This document shows, one piece after another, positions 13,476-22,158 of a stretch of 39,768 nt of DNA (positions within the stretch are counted from its first letter, which is position 1; each line of letters begins with the position of its first letter). A model generated the notes under the pieces. The model did not search any database. It was given only the letters and a program-made list of their open reading frames with translations, and was not told the origin of the DNA. This DNA is from a virus, in the IMG/VR virus record IMGVR_UViG_3300025949_000012, positions 1 to 39,768 of that record; one strand, 5' to 3'. Position numbers and translations under genes: made by a program.

Positions 13476-14985
13476 TCTACTTTCAGACTTTCTTTTATTT
13501 ACACGCTTTATGTTCAAAGAACAGACCGGGCGTGATTTCATTATGAGTCAGCCTGTCAGTAATCAATCTCACTTTATTGAGATTGCTAAGGCGTTACAAG
13601 ACGTCTTTTACGGTAAGACAAAATATTTATTGATCAATTGTCCGCCTGGTTGGTCTAAAAGCGAATTGATTAAGAAGTTCATTGCCTGGACATATGCGTG
13701 GTATTCCGATTGCAACCATCTTTATATTTCATTTGCCCATGAATTAGCATCAAGCCATACGCATATTATTAAGCAAACCATGATGTTACCTATGTATAAG
13801 AGACTATTCCCTCATGTTGAAATCAGCCGCGAAACAAGTGCAAAAGATTTTTTCAAAACTACAGCAGGCGGTGCTGTTGCTGCTTTTGGTTCTAGCGGCC
13901 CTGTTACTGGGCGCGACGCAGGTCTCCCAGGTCTGCCTCGATATTCTGGAGGCGTTTTCGTTGATGATATACACAAGCCTGATGAAGTGCACTCAGACGT
14001 CATACGCGAAAAAGTTAAACGCAATTTTATTGAAACTATTGCCCCACGATGTCGTGGACATAATGTCCCAATTGTTATAATTGGACAAAGACTTCATCAG
14101 GATGATCTATTCACTTATTTGCTTAACGGTGAAGATGGGAATCAATGGACGCATGTCAATATTAAAGCATTAGATGATGCGGGAAATGCGCGTTACCCAG
14201 AGGTCATGCCGCGTGAAGTATTAGTAACGATGCGGCAACATAAGCCTTATGTATTCGCCTCACAATATCAACAAAACCCAGTCCCTGCCGGTGGCGCTTT
14301 ATTCAAAGAAGAAGATTTCCCTTTACTTGAAGATATGCCTGAGATCATTTCGACTTTTATTACCGCTGATTCATCTGAAACGGAGCATGAATGGAATGAT
14401 AAGACTGCTTTTTCTTTCTGGGGTATTTATCCCATAAAAGTACGCGGTGAAATAGTTCCTGATTTATACGGATTGCATTGGCTAGATTGTCGCGCAATGA
14501 ATATAGAGCCAAAGGATTTAGAGAATGAATTTCTCGACTTTTGGGCGAGCTGTATGACATTTAAAGTAAAGCCTAAAGTCGCAATGATTGAAAAGAAGTC
14601 AACAGGCGTAACATTGATTTCGGTATTGAAGAAAGTCCAAGGTTTGAAAATCATTGGAATAGAGAGAACTCGTAAGTCAGGGAGCAAGTCTGATCGATTT
14701 GTGGATATGCAGCAATATATTGCCGCCAAACAAGTTTCGTTACCCGCTCTCGCTAAACATACCAAAATGTGTGTTGATCATATGATGGATATAACAGCGA
14801 ATAATACCCACAAGTTTGATGATATAGCGGACACTTGTTATGACGCTATTAATGCTGCATTTATTAATAAAATAATAGTTCAACAAGCCAGCGCCCAAAC
14901 GGATTATAATCAGGTAGCTAGAAATATGATGCAAGGAATGCATCAAGTCGACCTCTTAAGGAGAAGAGCATATGGCGGTAGCTAA
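13447..14985 (+). CDS. terL: Terminase large subunit, 512 aa
   Basis: The N-terminal ATPase carries a Walker A-like segment NCPPGWSKSE (about 64-73), FAHELASS, and Walker B GGVFVDDIH (about 168-176). The C-terminal nuclease domain starts near TADSSETEHEWNDKTAF, has IEKKSTG, and ends with a DDIADTCYDAI acidic motif. I start at the ATG at 13447; an in-frame GTG lies at 13438 inside terS. The gene overlaps terS and the portal gene. The enzyme pumps DNA into the prohead and cuts concatemers. Confidence 0.92.
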   Translation: MDDLHQLRVDLLSDFLLFTRFMFKEQTGRDFIMSQPVSNQSHFIEIAKALQDVFYGKTKYLLINCPPGWSKSELIKKFIAWTYAWYSDCNHLYISFAHELASSHTHIIKQTMMLPMYKRLFPHVEISRETSAKDFFKTTAGGAVAAFGSSGPVTGRDAGLPGLPRYSGGVFVDDIHKPDEVHSDVIREKVKRNFIETIAPRCRGHNVPIVIIGQRLHQDDLFTYLLNGEDGNQWTHVNIKALDDAGNARYPEVMPREVLVTMRQHKPYVFASQYQQNPVPAGGALFKEEDFPLLEDMPEIISTFITADSSETEHEWNDKTAFSFWGIYPIKVRGEIVPDLYGLHWLDCRAMNIEPKDLENEFLDFWASCMTFKVKPKVAMIEKKSTGVTLISVLKKVQGLKIIGIERTRKSGSKSDRFVDMQQYIAAKQVSLPALAKHTKMCVDHMMDITANNTHKFDDIADTCYDAINAAFINKIIVQQASAQTDYNQVARNMMQGMHQVDLLRRRAYGGS

Positions 14986-17143
14986 AACCCATCAAGATGA
15001 GCTTGAGCGTATCAAGACTAATGTTAAAAAGTCCTATGAAGCATTTAAGTCGAACTATGAGCGCTTTCATGAATTCAGACGGTTTATCTTTCAAACATCG
15101 TTGACTCAAGACGATATTACTCTCTTAACCCAGTTATCTAAGCCACAAATTGAATTTAACGTTTCTGAGGCTTATATATCGCGATTAATGGGGGAATTTT
15201 CAAAGCAAGAGCCATCTATTATGGTGGGCTCAGAGGATGAATCAGAAGCAGATCCCGCTACAGTCCATGTTGTCGAAGCACATATACGACACTTGTTGCT
15301 TGATAAGAGTAATCATCACACCCGGTGGGAAATTATGAAGGATCTCTATTCCGGGGGATTCTCTAGCGCTAAATTGTGGACTGACTATGCAGCGCCGATG
15401 GGCAAAAAGGCATTTGACCAGGTGTTTAAATTCGACCGTTGCTATGATCCTACATTAGTAGGATACGATCAAATGGCGCGCTATTCACACAAAGGAGACG
15501 GTCGATTTTGTTTTGAATGTATGCCCTATGAAATTGAAGATTTCAAAACATTAAATCCTAAGATTAAAACCGACAAATTAAGCTTCACTCGCCAATTTTC
15601 TGGATTCAATTGGTCATATCTGAATGGCAATGAAAAAATTGTCATGTGTTGTGATTATTATGAAAAGAAAAAACGCGATGTTAGAATATTACAACTTGCT
15701 AATGATCAAGTTTTAACGGTGGCTGAATATGAAAAAATGCGTGAAGCGTGGGAAAGTAGCGGCACCTTTGAATTAATGCCCGCTGTTAAAGGTAAACCAC
15801 GATGGACAACGCTTGAAACTATTGTGCGTTATCGCTGTATTGAAACTGAGGTTATTGAATATGTCGAAACTGATTTTACGATTCTACCTTTGGTATTTTT
15901 TGATGGTAATTCAATTGTGCTGCGTAATCCTAAAACTTCCGGTGCCGTTGAACAAGTCACGCGTCCTTATGTTTATCATGCGAAAGGCGCTCAGAAACTT
16001 AAAAACTTCGCAGGGATAACCCTAGCGAATGAAATGGAAAATATTGTACAACATAAGTTTATGGTGGCAAAAGAAGCGCTGCCCAAAGAAATGGATTGGT
16101 TAAATGCCTATAAAGATGTTCAAAAACCTTCAAATTTGGTCTTTAACGCGTTCTTTGAGCAAGACCCTGATAAACCAATACCAAACCCGATACAACCCGT
16201 TCCTCGCGTTCCTACGCCGCCAGAGGTCGTTCAGACATTTGCTTCGACTGATTCTCTCATCCAAAACATTTTGGGTAGTTATGATGCTTCTCTTGGGATT
16301 AACGATAATCAACTGAGTGGCGTTGCAATTGTGGAAGCCGCGACTCAATCTAACTCTGCCGCTATGCCTTACATTGTGGGCTTTCTCCAAGGCTTGCAAC
16401 GAATTGCAGAGATAGTTGTCGATTTAATACCTAAGTATTATAAAACACCCCGAACTATTCCGGTGCTCGGCATAGATGGGAAACATGATTATGTCAAAGT
16501 AAATCAAGAACAAGGCTTCTCAATGTTTTATGATACGAATGTGCTAAATGTCAAAGTTGAGGCAGGCGTATCCTTCCAGATTCAAAAATCACGCGCATTA
16601 CAGCAATTAATTGCATTACAAGGCGTTTCAGATCAATTCAAGCAATTTATGGCTGAGAAGGGATTGAATGTCTTGCTAGACAATATTGAAATCCGCGGAA
16701 TTGATCAGCTTAAAATGATGGTTGAAGATTGGCAACAAGAACAAGCCAAACTTAAGCAAATGGCCATTCAACAACAACAGCAAGAAATGCAAAACAATCC
16801 TGCTGTGATTAGGAATCAAATTGAAATGGCTAAACTTCAACAAAAAGGCCAGGAAAATCAACAAAAAGCTATTGTTTCGCAAGGGCAATTACATATTGAT
16901 CTTGAAAAATTGAAACAAGATCAGCTTAAAGTTTTAAGCGACATGGCAATAGCGCGTGATAATAGCATGACTCAACGTATTAAGGCGGAAGCTGAACGTT
17001 ATTCAAGGCAAGTTGATTTAGCCTTGAAACGAAAAGATATGCATCATAAGCATTTTAAAGAGGCTATCGAAACGCACCATAATGTTCATCTGGCGAATAG
17101 ACAGCATGAACAAAATGAGCGTCAAGCAAATACTGTACAATAA
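14972..17143 (+). CDS. Portal protein, P22 gp1-like, 723 aa
   Basis: The length (723 aa) is close to P22 gp1 (725 aa), and the gene follows terL. The N-terminal segment YERFHEFRRFIFQ...LSKPQIEFNVSEAYISRLMGEFSKQEPSIMV is typical of P22-type portals. The last 150 residues are glutamine-rich and helical (QQEQAKLKQMAIQQQQQEMQ), like the long barrel helix. It forms the dodecameric ring at one vertex that DNA passes through. It overlaps terL by 14 bases. Confidence 0.9.
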   Translation: MAVAKTHQDELERIKTNVKKSYEAFKSNYERFHEFRRFIFQTSLTQDDITLLTQLSKPQIEFNVSEAYISRLMGEFSKQEPSIMVGSEDESEADPATVHVVEAHIRHLLLDKSNHHTRWEIMKDLYSGGFSSAKLWTDYAAPMGKKAFDQVFKFDRCYDPTLVGYDQMARYSHKGDGRFCFECMPYEIEDFKTLNPKIKTDKLSFTRQFSGFNWSYLNGNEKIVMCCDYYEKKKRDVRILQLANDQVLTVAEYEKMREAWESSGTFELMPAVKGKPRWTTLETIVRYRCIETEVIEYVETDFTILPLVFFDGNSIVLRNPKTSGAVEQVTRPYVYHAKGAQKLKNFAGITLANEMENIVQHKFMVAKEALPKEMDWLNAYKDVQKPSNLVFNAFFEQDPDKPIPNPIQPVPRVPTPPEVVQTFASTDSLIQNILGSYDASLGINDNQLSGVAIVEAATQSNSAAMPYIVGFLQGLQRIAEIVVDLIPKYYKTPRTIPVLGIDGKHDYVKVNQEQGFSMFYDTNVLNVKVEAGVSFQIQKSRALQQLIALQGVSDQFKQFMAEKGLNVLLDNIEIRGIDQLKMMVEDWQQEQAKLKQMAIQQQQQEMQNNPAVIRNQIEMAKLQQKGQENQQKAIVSQGQLHIDLEKLKQDQLKVLSDMAIARDNSMTQRIKAEAERYSRQVDLALKRKDMHHKHFKEAIETHHNVHLANRQHEQNERQANTVQ

Positions 17144-17159
17144 CCAAAGGAGTATTATA

Positions 17160-17315
17160 ATGCCATTAGTAAAAGGAAAATCTGCTAAGACTAAAAAAGG
17201 TTTTGGCGAAAATGTAAAGCGTGAAATGGAGGCTGGAAAGCCACAAAAGCAAGCGGTTGCTATTGCTTATAGCGAAGCGCGCAAATCTAAAAAACATGGA
17301 GGTAAAAAGAAATGA
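17160..17315 (+). CDS. DUF6496-like small basic protein, 51 aa
   Basis: KGFGENVKREMEAGKPQKQAVAIAYSEARKS is the pattern of DUF6496, a widespread small family often beside phage portal genes. The ends are lysine-rich. AAAGGAG lies 7-8 bases before the ATG. Its molecular role is unknown; virion association or DNA binding are possibilities. The TGA overlaps the next ATG. Confidence 0.75.
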   Translation: MPLVKGKSAKTKKGFGENVKREMEAGKPQKQAVAIAYSEARKSKKHGGKKK

Positions 17316-17428
17316 AAAAAGATTCTAAATCTTCAAAAAAAATGCCGATGGGAAAATGCGCAACAAAACCCTCTTATAAAGAGCCTATGCGTCCTATGAA
17401 ACCTAATACGACTAAAAAAAAGAAATAA
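17312..17428 (+). CDS. Lysine/proline-rich peptide, 38 aa
   Basis: Thirty-eight codons, MKKDSKSSKKMPMG start and TTKKKK end, overlapping the previous stop as ATGA. GGAGG lies about 9 bases before the ATG. Peptides of this kind often follow DUF6496 genes in phages. The function is unknown. Confidence 0.55.
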   Translation: MKKDSKSSKKMPMGKCATKPSYKEPMRPMKPNTTKKKK

Positions 17429-17524
17429 GTGTCTATTGGTCAAGATTGGTTTCCGACTGATGAAAATACCAAAGATCTACCAATTACTAACAAATTGGTA
17501 GAATCTTTGCTAATTGAAAATTAG
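17429..17524 (+). CDS. Possible 31-aa ORF with GTG start
   Basis: GTG directly follows the previous TAA and the frame runs 31 codons (SIGQDWFPTDENTKDLP). The ribosome site is weak. The frame spans the hairpin at 17476-17502, so this may be chance. Confidence 0.25.
   Translation: MSIGQDWFPTDENTKDLPITNKLVESLLIEN
17476..17502. terminator. Hairpin after the portal gene cluster
   Basis: TCTACCAATT (17476-17485) and AATTGGTAGA (17493-17502) form a perfect 10-bp stem with a 7-base loop. The following bases (ATCTTTGC) are only weakly T-rich, so it may stabilise or attenuate the mRNA rather than end it. Confidence 0.45.
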
Positions 17525-17543
17525 TGCCAAAAGGGAAAACATC

Positions 17544-17735
17544 ATGGGCGATTTATCTTTTAAAGCATCAAATGTATTAAAAAGCTTTATTAGCAAAAGA
17601 AAATATACGAGTGATTTTGTTAAAAAAATGCAGGCTATTGATCAAATACCTACTCATCGATTAGCATGGGATTCGCGTACTCAATATGGAAACGGAAGAA
17701 CTTATATAAGAAAAATTCACGGAGAATTATCTTGA
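17544..17735 (+). CDS. Small unknown protein, 63 aa
   Basis: The ATG at 17544 is preceded by AAAGGGA; an in-frame ATG at 17514 lacks such a site. The product is basic and helical (FVKKMQAIDQIPTHRLAWDS). It overlaps the next gene by 4 bases (TTGA). No family is recognised. Confidence 0.55.
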   Translation: MGDLSFKASNVLKSFISKRKYTSDFVKKMQAIDQIPTHRLAWDSRTQYGNGRTYIRKIHGELS

Positions 17736-17908
17736 ATAAACCCATATCAGATTTCCAGATTGGCTATCATAACTTTACTCCAAACAGCAAACCATTTATG
17801 TGTCCTGTTTGCATGGGTAAAGGATCATCTACACAAAACGACGATCCATCCGGAAGTCGAATTGTTCAATGTCATCCATGCAAAGGCGAGGGAATTGTGT
17901 GGGAATGA
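17732..17908 (+). CDS. Small double zinc-ribbon protein with TTG start, 58 aa
   Basis: Two CxxCxGxG motifs (CPVCMGKG and CHPCKGEG, about 25 residues apart) form a DnaJ-like zinc ribbon. The natural start is TTG at 17732, with GGAG 7 bases upstream, overlapping the previous stop. Longer starts in the same frame would overlap the upstream gene heavily. Such proteins may act as small chaperone or nucleic-acid cofactors, which is inference. Confidence 0.6.
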   Translation: MNKPISDFQIGYHNFTPNSKPFMCPVCMGKGSSTQNDDPSGSRIVQCHPCKGEGIVWE

Positions 17909-18109
17909 TTACTCATCCCTAATCATATTTTTCTGAAACCAATCATCTGATTCTTTGACGGGATACCAAACTTTACCACCCGCTGTTAACCTCATAAAGG
18001 GTGGCCCAATCTGATCCTTTCTGCGTTTTCTAAACCATGATTCTGAATAACCATACCGTTGAGCAGCTTCCTTGTCGCTCATATATGTTGTTCCAAGAAT
18101 GTCGCGCAT
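17909..18109 (-). CDS. AlpA/excisionase-like HTH protein, 66 aa
   Basis: The order YMSDKEAAQRYGYSESWFRKRR, then GPPFMRLTAGGKVWYPVKESDDWF is that of MerR-like HTH_17/AlpA regulators. It is the only leftward gene inside the late region and ends against the zinc-ribbon gene. GAGGG lies 9-10 bases before the ATG. It could regulate the late promoter region just upstream of it or act as an excision factor, but I see no integrase. Confidence 0.8.
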   Translation of the reverse strand: MRDILGTTYMSDKEAAQRYGYSESWFRKRRKDQIGPPFMRLTAGGKVWYPVKESDDWFQKNMIRDE

Positions 18110-18180
18110 CTTTTGATTCCCTCAAAAGTACATATTTTTGTTAAAACTTCCCAATAAATAATAAAACCTGATAAATATTT

Positions 18181-18209
18181 TTGCAACCTAACAAAACCTA
18201 TTTTAAATT
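18181..18209 (+). promoter_or_regulatory. Possible promoter of the scaffold-coat leader
   Basis: TTGCAA (18181-18186), 17 bp, TAAATT (18204-18209). Each box matches the consensus at 4 of 6 positions. A start about 7 bases on would place the RNA 5' end right at the first hairpin of the leader (18217). Weak but consistent. Confidence 0.35.
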
Positions 18210-18216
18210 GAAATTA

Positions 18217-18406
18217 CCGATCTATCGGGGACAAATAGACGAGACCTGTGCGTAAGCAGGGCGGGATGTGTCAGCTAACACAACCCACACCGTGGCGGGG
18301 TAATAGCCAACGCTGCTATGCGTGCCTTCGGGCAAGGTGATCAGGATGATTGCCTTAACTAGTCGAGACCCATGCGAATTTGGGGCATTACCGTGACGGG
18401 GTTAAC
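18217..18406 (+). ncRNA. Structured leader RNA with a tandem repeated motif, before scaffold gene
   Basis: About 190 non-coding bases fold into several hairpins. CGAGACC starts at 18240 and again at 18364. In copy 1 CCTG/CAGG (18245-18260) and in copy 2 CCCA/TGGG (18369-18384) pair around 8-base loops that both begin TGCG, so the stem changes in a compensated way. Each copy is followed by ACCGTGrCGGGGTwA (18289 and 18390). Between them are a C(UUCG)G hairpin (18323-18334) and an AAGG/ATCA hairpin (18334-18356). Copy 1 holds an extra hairpin (18263-18286). The RNA ends at the ribosome site of the scaffold gene. I match it to no class I know. Confidence 0.65.
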
Positions 18407-18423
18407 AGTCGGAGAAGGAACTC

Positions 18424-19227
18424 ATGGAAAATTTTGGCAATGGAGAGGCTCAAGGTTCAAACTTTGCGCCAGCACCTGTACAACCTTCGTCTACGCCTTC
18501 ACCGGCGCCAGCCGAAAATAGGGAACGAGTTTTTACGCAGTCAGAGGTCAATGATCTCGTCGGACGCGCTAAAAATGAAGCAATTGAGCGGCATAGACGT
18601 GAGACAGCAATGTCATCACATGGGTCTTATGCTCAACCGCAGCAAGGCTCGCAAGGAGGCTATCAGCCAAATTATCAGCCAATGCCGCAACCTCAAGCGC
18701 CTCAACATAATGGCATGTCCGAACAAGAATTTAGACGTATTGCTGCGGAAGAAGCTAACCGCTCAAGGACTGAGCAAAATGAAGAAAACAGACGGTATGC
18801 AGAAGAGCAAAATGCTCAACGCATAGCAAATGAATTCTTCACTAAGGTTTCCGCAGGTGAAGGTGGAGTTAATGCCTTTGATAAGCTGGTCTCCGATTCA
18901 GGAGTTGATTTGCGGACAATTCCGTACCATGTCCAATTAGCTAACATGGTCGATAATACCCGCGAAGTCATGGTCGAGCTTTTAAAAAGCCCGTCCAAAA
19001 TTGGTCAGCTACAAGGATTAATTGATATTGATCTACGTGCAGGCCGTCAACCCAGACTCGCACTAGCGGAAATGAAGAAGCTTTCTGATTCGATTAAATC
19101 GAACAGTCAAGCGGCTAATTTTCAATCTCCCAACGAGCCATTAAGTCAGATGAGACCTTCTAACGCCGGAACGGGTAATCAGGGGCCTTTGTCTGTAAAT
19201 GACTATAAGCGCAAATACAGAGTCTAG
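18424..19227 (+). CDS. Scaffolding protein, 267 aa
   Basis: The N-terminal half is low-complexity and disordered (proline, glutamine, serine). Charged helices follow (EQEFRRIAAEEANRSRTEQNEENRRYAEEQ), and it ends in a basic tail (DYKRKYRV). This, with its place between portal and coat, is what a P22 gp8-like scaffold looks like; the basic C-terminus would bind the coat protein. Sequence similarity to gp8 is not obvious. GGAGAAGG lies 4-5 bases before the ATG at the end of the structured leader. Confidence 0.75.
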   Translation: MENFGNGEAQGSNFAPAPVQPSSTPSPAPAENRERVFTQSEVNDLVGRAKNEAIERHRRETAMSSHGSYAQPQQGSQGGYQPNYQPMPQPQAPQHNGMSEQEFRRIAAEEANRSRTEQNEENRRYAEEQNAQRIANEFFTKVSAGEGGVNAFDKLVSDSGVDLRTIPYHVQLANMVDNTREVMVELLKSPSKIGQLQGLIDIDLRAGRQPRLALAEMKKLSDSIKSNSQAANFQSPNEPLSQMRPSNAGTGNQGPLSVNDYKRKYRV

Positions 19228-19278
19228 GCACTGTAATTATCCGAACTAATCAATGACTGATAGTTAGGAGCAATTACA

Positions 19279-20622
19279 ATGACTTTATATGCAGATAATA
19301 TTTTGCAACAAGTACAGACGTATCAAAGATCGTCTTTAGGCTTGTTACAAAACTTGTGCTGCTTTGTTAGCACTGCAAACACTAAGTTTAAAGATTTCGA
19401 CAAAATTCAAGCGAATCTTGGATCGAGTGTGACATTTGACACACCTCCACGCGCTACAACATCTGCCGGATTGGTCGTTGCATGGCAACCTGCTGTGCAG
19501 TTAGTAGAAACCTTAACTTGCGACCAAGCTTTCAATAGCTCATTTACTGTTACAGCTCAACAACGAATTTTCAATTTGGAAAAAGGCGAGGATGAATACA
19601 TTGAAGTATTCGGTAAATCGTTCTTAACCGAATTAGCAAACGAAGTTGAAGGTAACTTAGCGCTGAATTGTATCTCAGCCGTTCCTGTTATGACTGTAAA
19701 CTCACAAGGTCAATCAGTTCCAACGGGTGCATATCATACAGAATCCGGGCCATTCCGATATTTCGGGGACGGCACGACTCAATTGACCAGCTATAATCAA
19801 CTGGCGCAAATGATCATGCTTTTCAAAAATTTTGGCTCCGTTTCTCACGGAATTAAAGTTTATCTTCCTGATACAGTTTATCCATCAATTGTGGGTAGCG
19901 GCTTGAATCAATTCGCACCTGAGCGCAACAATGACATTGCAATGTCATGGGAAGTCGGTGAATTTGGGACACCTCGCGTTAAATACTATCAATCGAACTT
20001 ATTACCCGTTCAATTTGCGGGAAATGTCGGTGAAGATGGAACTACCTTAACATTACTTAGCACAAACGATCCGACAGGACAAAATGTTACTCAGTTAACA
20101 TTTTCCGGTGCAAGTGCAAGTGACGTCGATGCTATCAAAATGGGAGATATGTTCCGTTTCTTAGATGGTGTCTCCGGTTTCCGCAATATGCGTTACTTAA
20201 CTTATATCGGTCATAAAATTTCAGCTAACCCGGTACAAAACCGCGTTACAGCGGATGCTGCATCCGATGGAAGCGGCCACGTTACCGTAACTTTAGCATG
20301 GCCTTTAAATTGGGCTGGTGGCCAAAGTCAAAACTTGAACCAAGCATTGCAACCTGGCATGCAAGTTCAATTTCTCCCCTCTCACAAAGCAGGTTTAATC
20401 GTTGGCGGCGATGCATTCTATATTGCAATGCCTCAATTACCTGATCAAAGACCGTTTGATACTGCAAATGAATACGATCCCGAAACGGCCGTTTCATTGC
20501 GCATGACATATGGTTCTGTATTGGGCGCCAACCAAAAAGGGATCATCTATGATGAAACGCATGGATCGCTGGTCGTAAAACAGTATTCAATGCGTATCAT
20601 TGTTCCTTTGAGCCAAGCATAA
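19279..20622 (+). CDS. Major coat protein, P22 gp5-like (HK97 fold), 447 aa
   Basis: The length (447 aa; P22 gp5 is 430) and place after the scaffold gene fit a P22-type coat protein. The protein has an N-terminal helix (ADNILQQVQTYQ), FDTPPRAT near residue 54, and a strand-rich insertion around 265-350, where P22 gp5 has its extra I-domain. It forms the icosahedral shell. GGAG precedes the ATG, and a hairpin AACTAATCA/TGATAGTT (19244-19265) lies just before that site. Confidence 0.85.
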   Translation: MTLYADNILQQVQTYQRSSLGLLQNLCCFVSTANTKFKDFDKIQANLGSSVTFDTPPRATTSAGLVVAWQPAVQLVETLTCDQAFNSSFTVTAQQRIFNLEKGEDEYIEVFGKSFLTELANEVEGNLALNCISAVPVMTVNSQGQSVPTGAYHTESGPFRYFGDGTTQLTSYNQLAQMIMLFKNFGSVSHGIKVYLPDTVYPSIVGSGLNQFAPERNNDIAMSWEVGEFGTPRVKYYQSNLLPVQFAGNVGEDGTTLTLLSTNDPTGQNVTQLTFSGASASDVDAIKMGDMFRFLDGVSGFRNMRYLTYIGHKISANPVQNRVTADAASDGSGHVTVTLAWPLNWAGGQSQNLNQALQPGMQVQFLPSHKAGLIVGGDAFYIAMPQLPDQRPFDTANEYDPETAVSLRMTYGSVLGANQKGIIYDETHGSLVVKQYSMRIIVPLSQA

Positions 20623-20630
20623 AATATAGC

Positions 20631-20656
20631 GCGGCTACAAATGTGGCCGCCTCTTT
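20631..20656 (+). terminator. Hairpin after the coat gene (partial terminator)
   Basis: GCGGCTAC (20631-20638) pairs with GTGGCCGC (20643-20650), 8 bp with one wobble, around AAAT; CTCTTT follows. It sits 9 bases after the coat stop and before more co-directional genes. It may lower read-through so that coat mRNA is in excess, or protect its 3' end. Confidence 0.6.
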
Positions 20657-20676
20657 AATGGATTAAGGAGAAGCAC

Positions 20677-21432
20677 ATGAGCGTTCAAAGTATTCCCGTA
20701 GAGAATCTGCCTTTTTTATATATCAATGGCATGATTGTTTCAAATGATGCTACTACGCCGAACACTAAAATTGATCTTTCCGCAGGTCAGTGCCGTGATT
20801 CGAATGATGTCATGGATATCAATTTATTAACGGGTGTCGTGATTGATACCGCCGTCGTTGGTGTCAATGGCTTGGATCAAGGCACATTAACTGCAAGTAA
20901 AGTCTATGCAGTCTATGCAATTGGTGATTCAACTAATAAAAAAGTTCCCGCTGGATTAATAAGTCTTGCATCAAATAGCGTTCCATTAATGCCATTTGGT
21001 TATGACTCATATCGTCTAGTTGGTTATTCGGTTACAGATTCCAGCACACACTTCTTGCTTGCCTATATTTCTGGGAATAACAATGCAAGATTATTCACTT
21101 ATGATGCGCCGCAAAGTGCATTATCAGGTGGAACGCAAACAGGCTACACTGGAGTTGCATTAACCACTCTTGTTGCACCCGTGAATAATCTACCCGTAAG
21201 AATGTATATGAATTTCACTGCAAATGCTGCTGCAGATACAGCGAATTTGCAGGGTTATACATCGACGGGGGATGCCGTGACTGTTATTGCGCCAGTAGCC
21301 GGTGGTACGGCTCATACGACTCAATCGGCGCAAGTACTAGCCCAACTTAATTCGGCAGCACCTTCTATTAAATATAAGGTCTCCGCCGGAAGCTTGGCTT
21401 TAAGTGTTCAAGGCTTTCAGTTCTACATCTAA
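20677..21432 (+). CDS. Structural protein, probable capsid decoration or head-fibre protein, 251 aa
   Basis: The protein is rich in strands, small residues and asparagine/threonine, as in capsid-surface or fibre proteins (VNGLDQGTLTASKVYAVYAI, SAGSLALSVQGF). It lies between the coat and gp4-like genes. No catalytic motif or membrane segment is visible. AAGGAG lies 8 bases before the ATG. Position favours a virion role; the precise part is unknown. Confidence 0.6.
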   Translation: MSVQSIPVENLPFLYINGMIVSNDATTPNTKIDLSAGQCRDSNDVMDINLLTGVVIDTAVVGVNGLDQGTLTASKVYAVYAIGDSTNKKVPAGLISLASNSVPLMPFGYDSYRLVGYSVTDSSTHFLLAYISGNNNARLFTYDAPQSALSGGTQTGYTGVALTTLVAPVNNLPVRMYMNFTANAAADTANLQGYTSTGDAVTVIAPVAGGTAHTTQSAQVLAQLNSAAPSIKYKVSAGSLALSVQGFQFYI

Positions 21433-21456
21433 AAGGATTTAGAAGGATGGAACTTA

Positions 21457-22158
21457 ATGTCTTATACCGCGCGCCAGTTGGTCACAAGGTCATGGTACTT
21501 GTCAGGGATCGTCGCCCGGAGACTGCAATCAGTTACGGGTGACCAGGCCACGGATGGCCTCTTTTTATTAAATGCTCTTCTTGATTGGAAGAGCATTCAA
21601 ATCGATTTAATTCCGTACTGGACTTATTACGAATTTACTGCGACGCCAGACGTTGAAACTTATTTCATTCCCAATTTATATGGGGTCGAATCATTAACTT
21701 TCAATATTGGCGATGTCCGTTATCCAACAGATCCTGCGACGCGTACCGCTTATTTTGGAACGGGTCGTATTGATAATATTGATAGCTTACCTTCTACCTG
21801 GTATTTCAATCGTTCATTGGGTGGCGGAACGATCTACCTATATTTCAAACCGCAAGGCGCTTATCCTATTAAAATAATGGGTAAGTTCGGATTACAAAAT
21901 GTCACATTAGATACCGATTTAACCTCCATCTATGATCCTGCCTACTTAGAATATTTGCGCTATGCCTTAGCGCAGTATATGTGCTCAGAATATGGAATTA
22001 TCTTTAATCCCGAATCTGCAAAAATTTTAATGGCTATTCAGAGACAATTAATGGACGTGAGTCCTCCGGATCTTTCCATTAGAAAATCTTCAATATTAAC
22101 GGCTGGAACCGGCATTAATTTCGGTGATGTAAATATCGGGCACGGCTGGAGGCCATAA
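21457..22158 (+). CDS. Tail accessory/head-completion factor, P22 gp4-like, 233 aa
   Basis: The start RQLVTRSWYLSGIV...DQATDGLFLLNALLDWKSI and the later YLRYALAQYMCSEYG match the helical pattern of P22 gp4-type adaptor proteins that plug the portal after packaging. A strand-rich middle (FTATPDVETYFIPN) makes it longer than P22 gp4 (166 aa). It lies before the gp10-like gene, as in P22. The stop overlaps the next ATG. Confidence 0.75.
   Translation: MSYTARQLVTRSWYLSGIVARRLQSVTGDQATDGLFLLNALLDWKSIQIDLIPYWTYYEFTATPDVETYFIPNLYGVESLTFNIGDVRYPTDPATRTAYFGTGRIDNIDSLPSTWYFNRSLGGGTIYLYFKPQGAYPIKIMGKFGLQNVTLDTDLTSIYDPAYLEYLRYALAQYMCSEYGIIFNPESAKILMAIQRQLMDVSPPDLSIRKSSILTAGTGINFGDVNIGHGWRP

Noticed and set aside
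14427-14765. 112-aa leftward frame inside terL
   Set aside because: Antisense shadow of terL with no ribosome site and an unlikely composition.
18217-18406. GEMM-I (c-di-GMP) riboswitch
   Set aside because: The CGGGGTTA run is reminiscent, but the rest of the GEMM core (AGGGCAAACC-like part) is missing.
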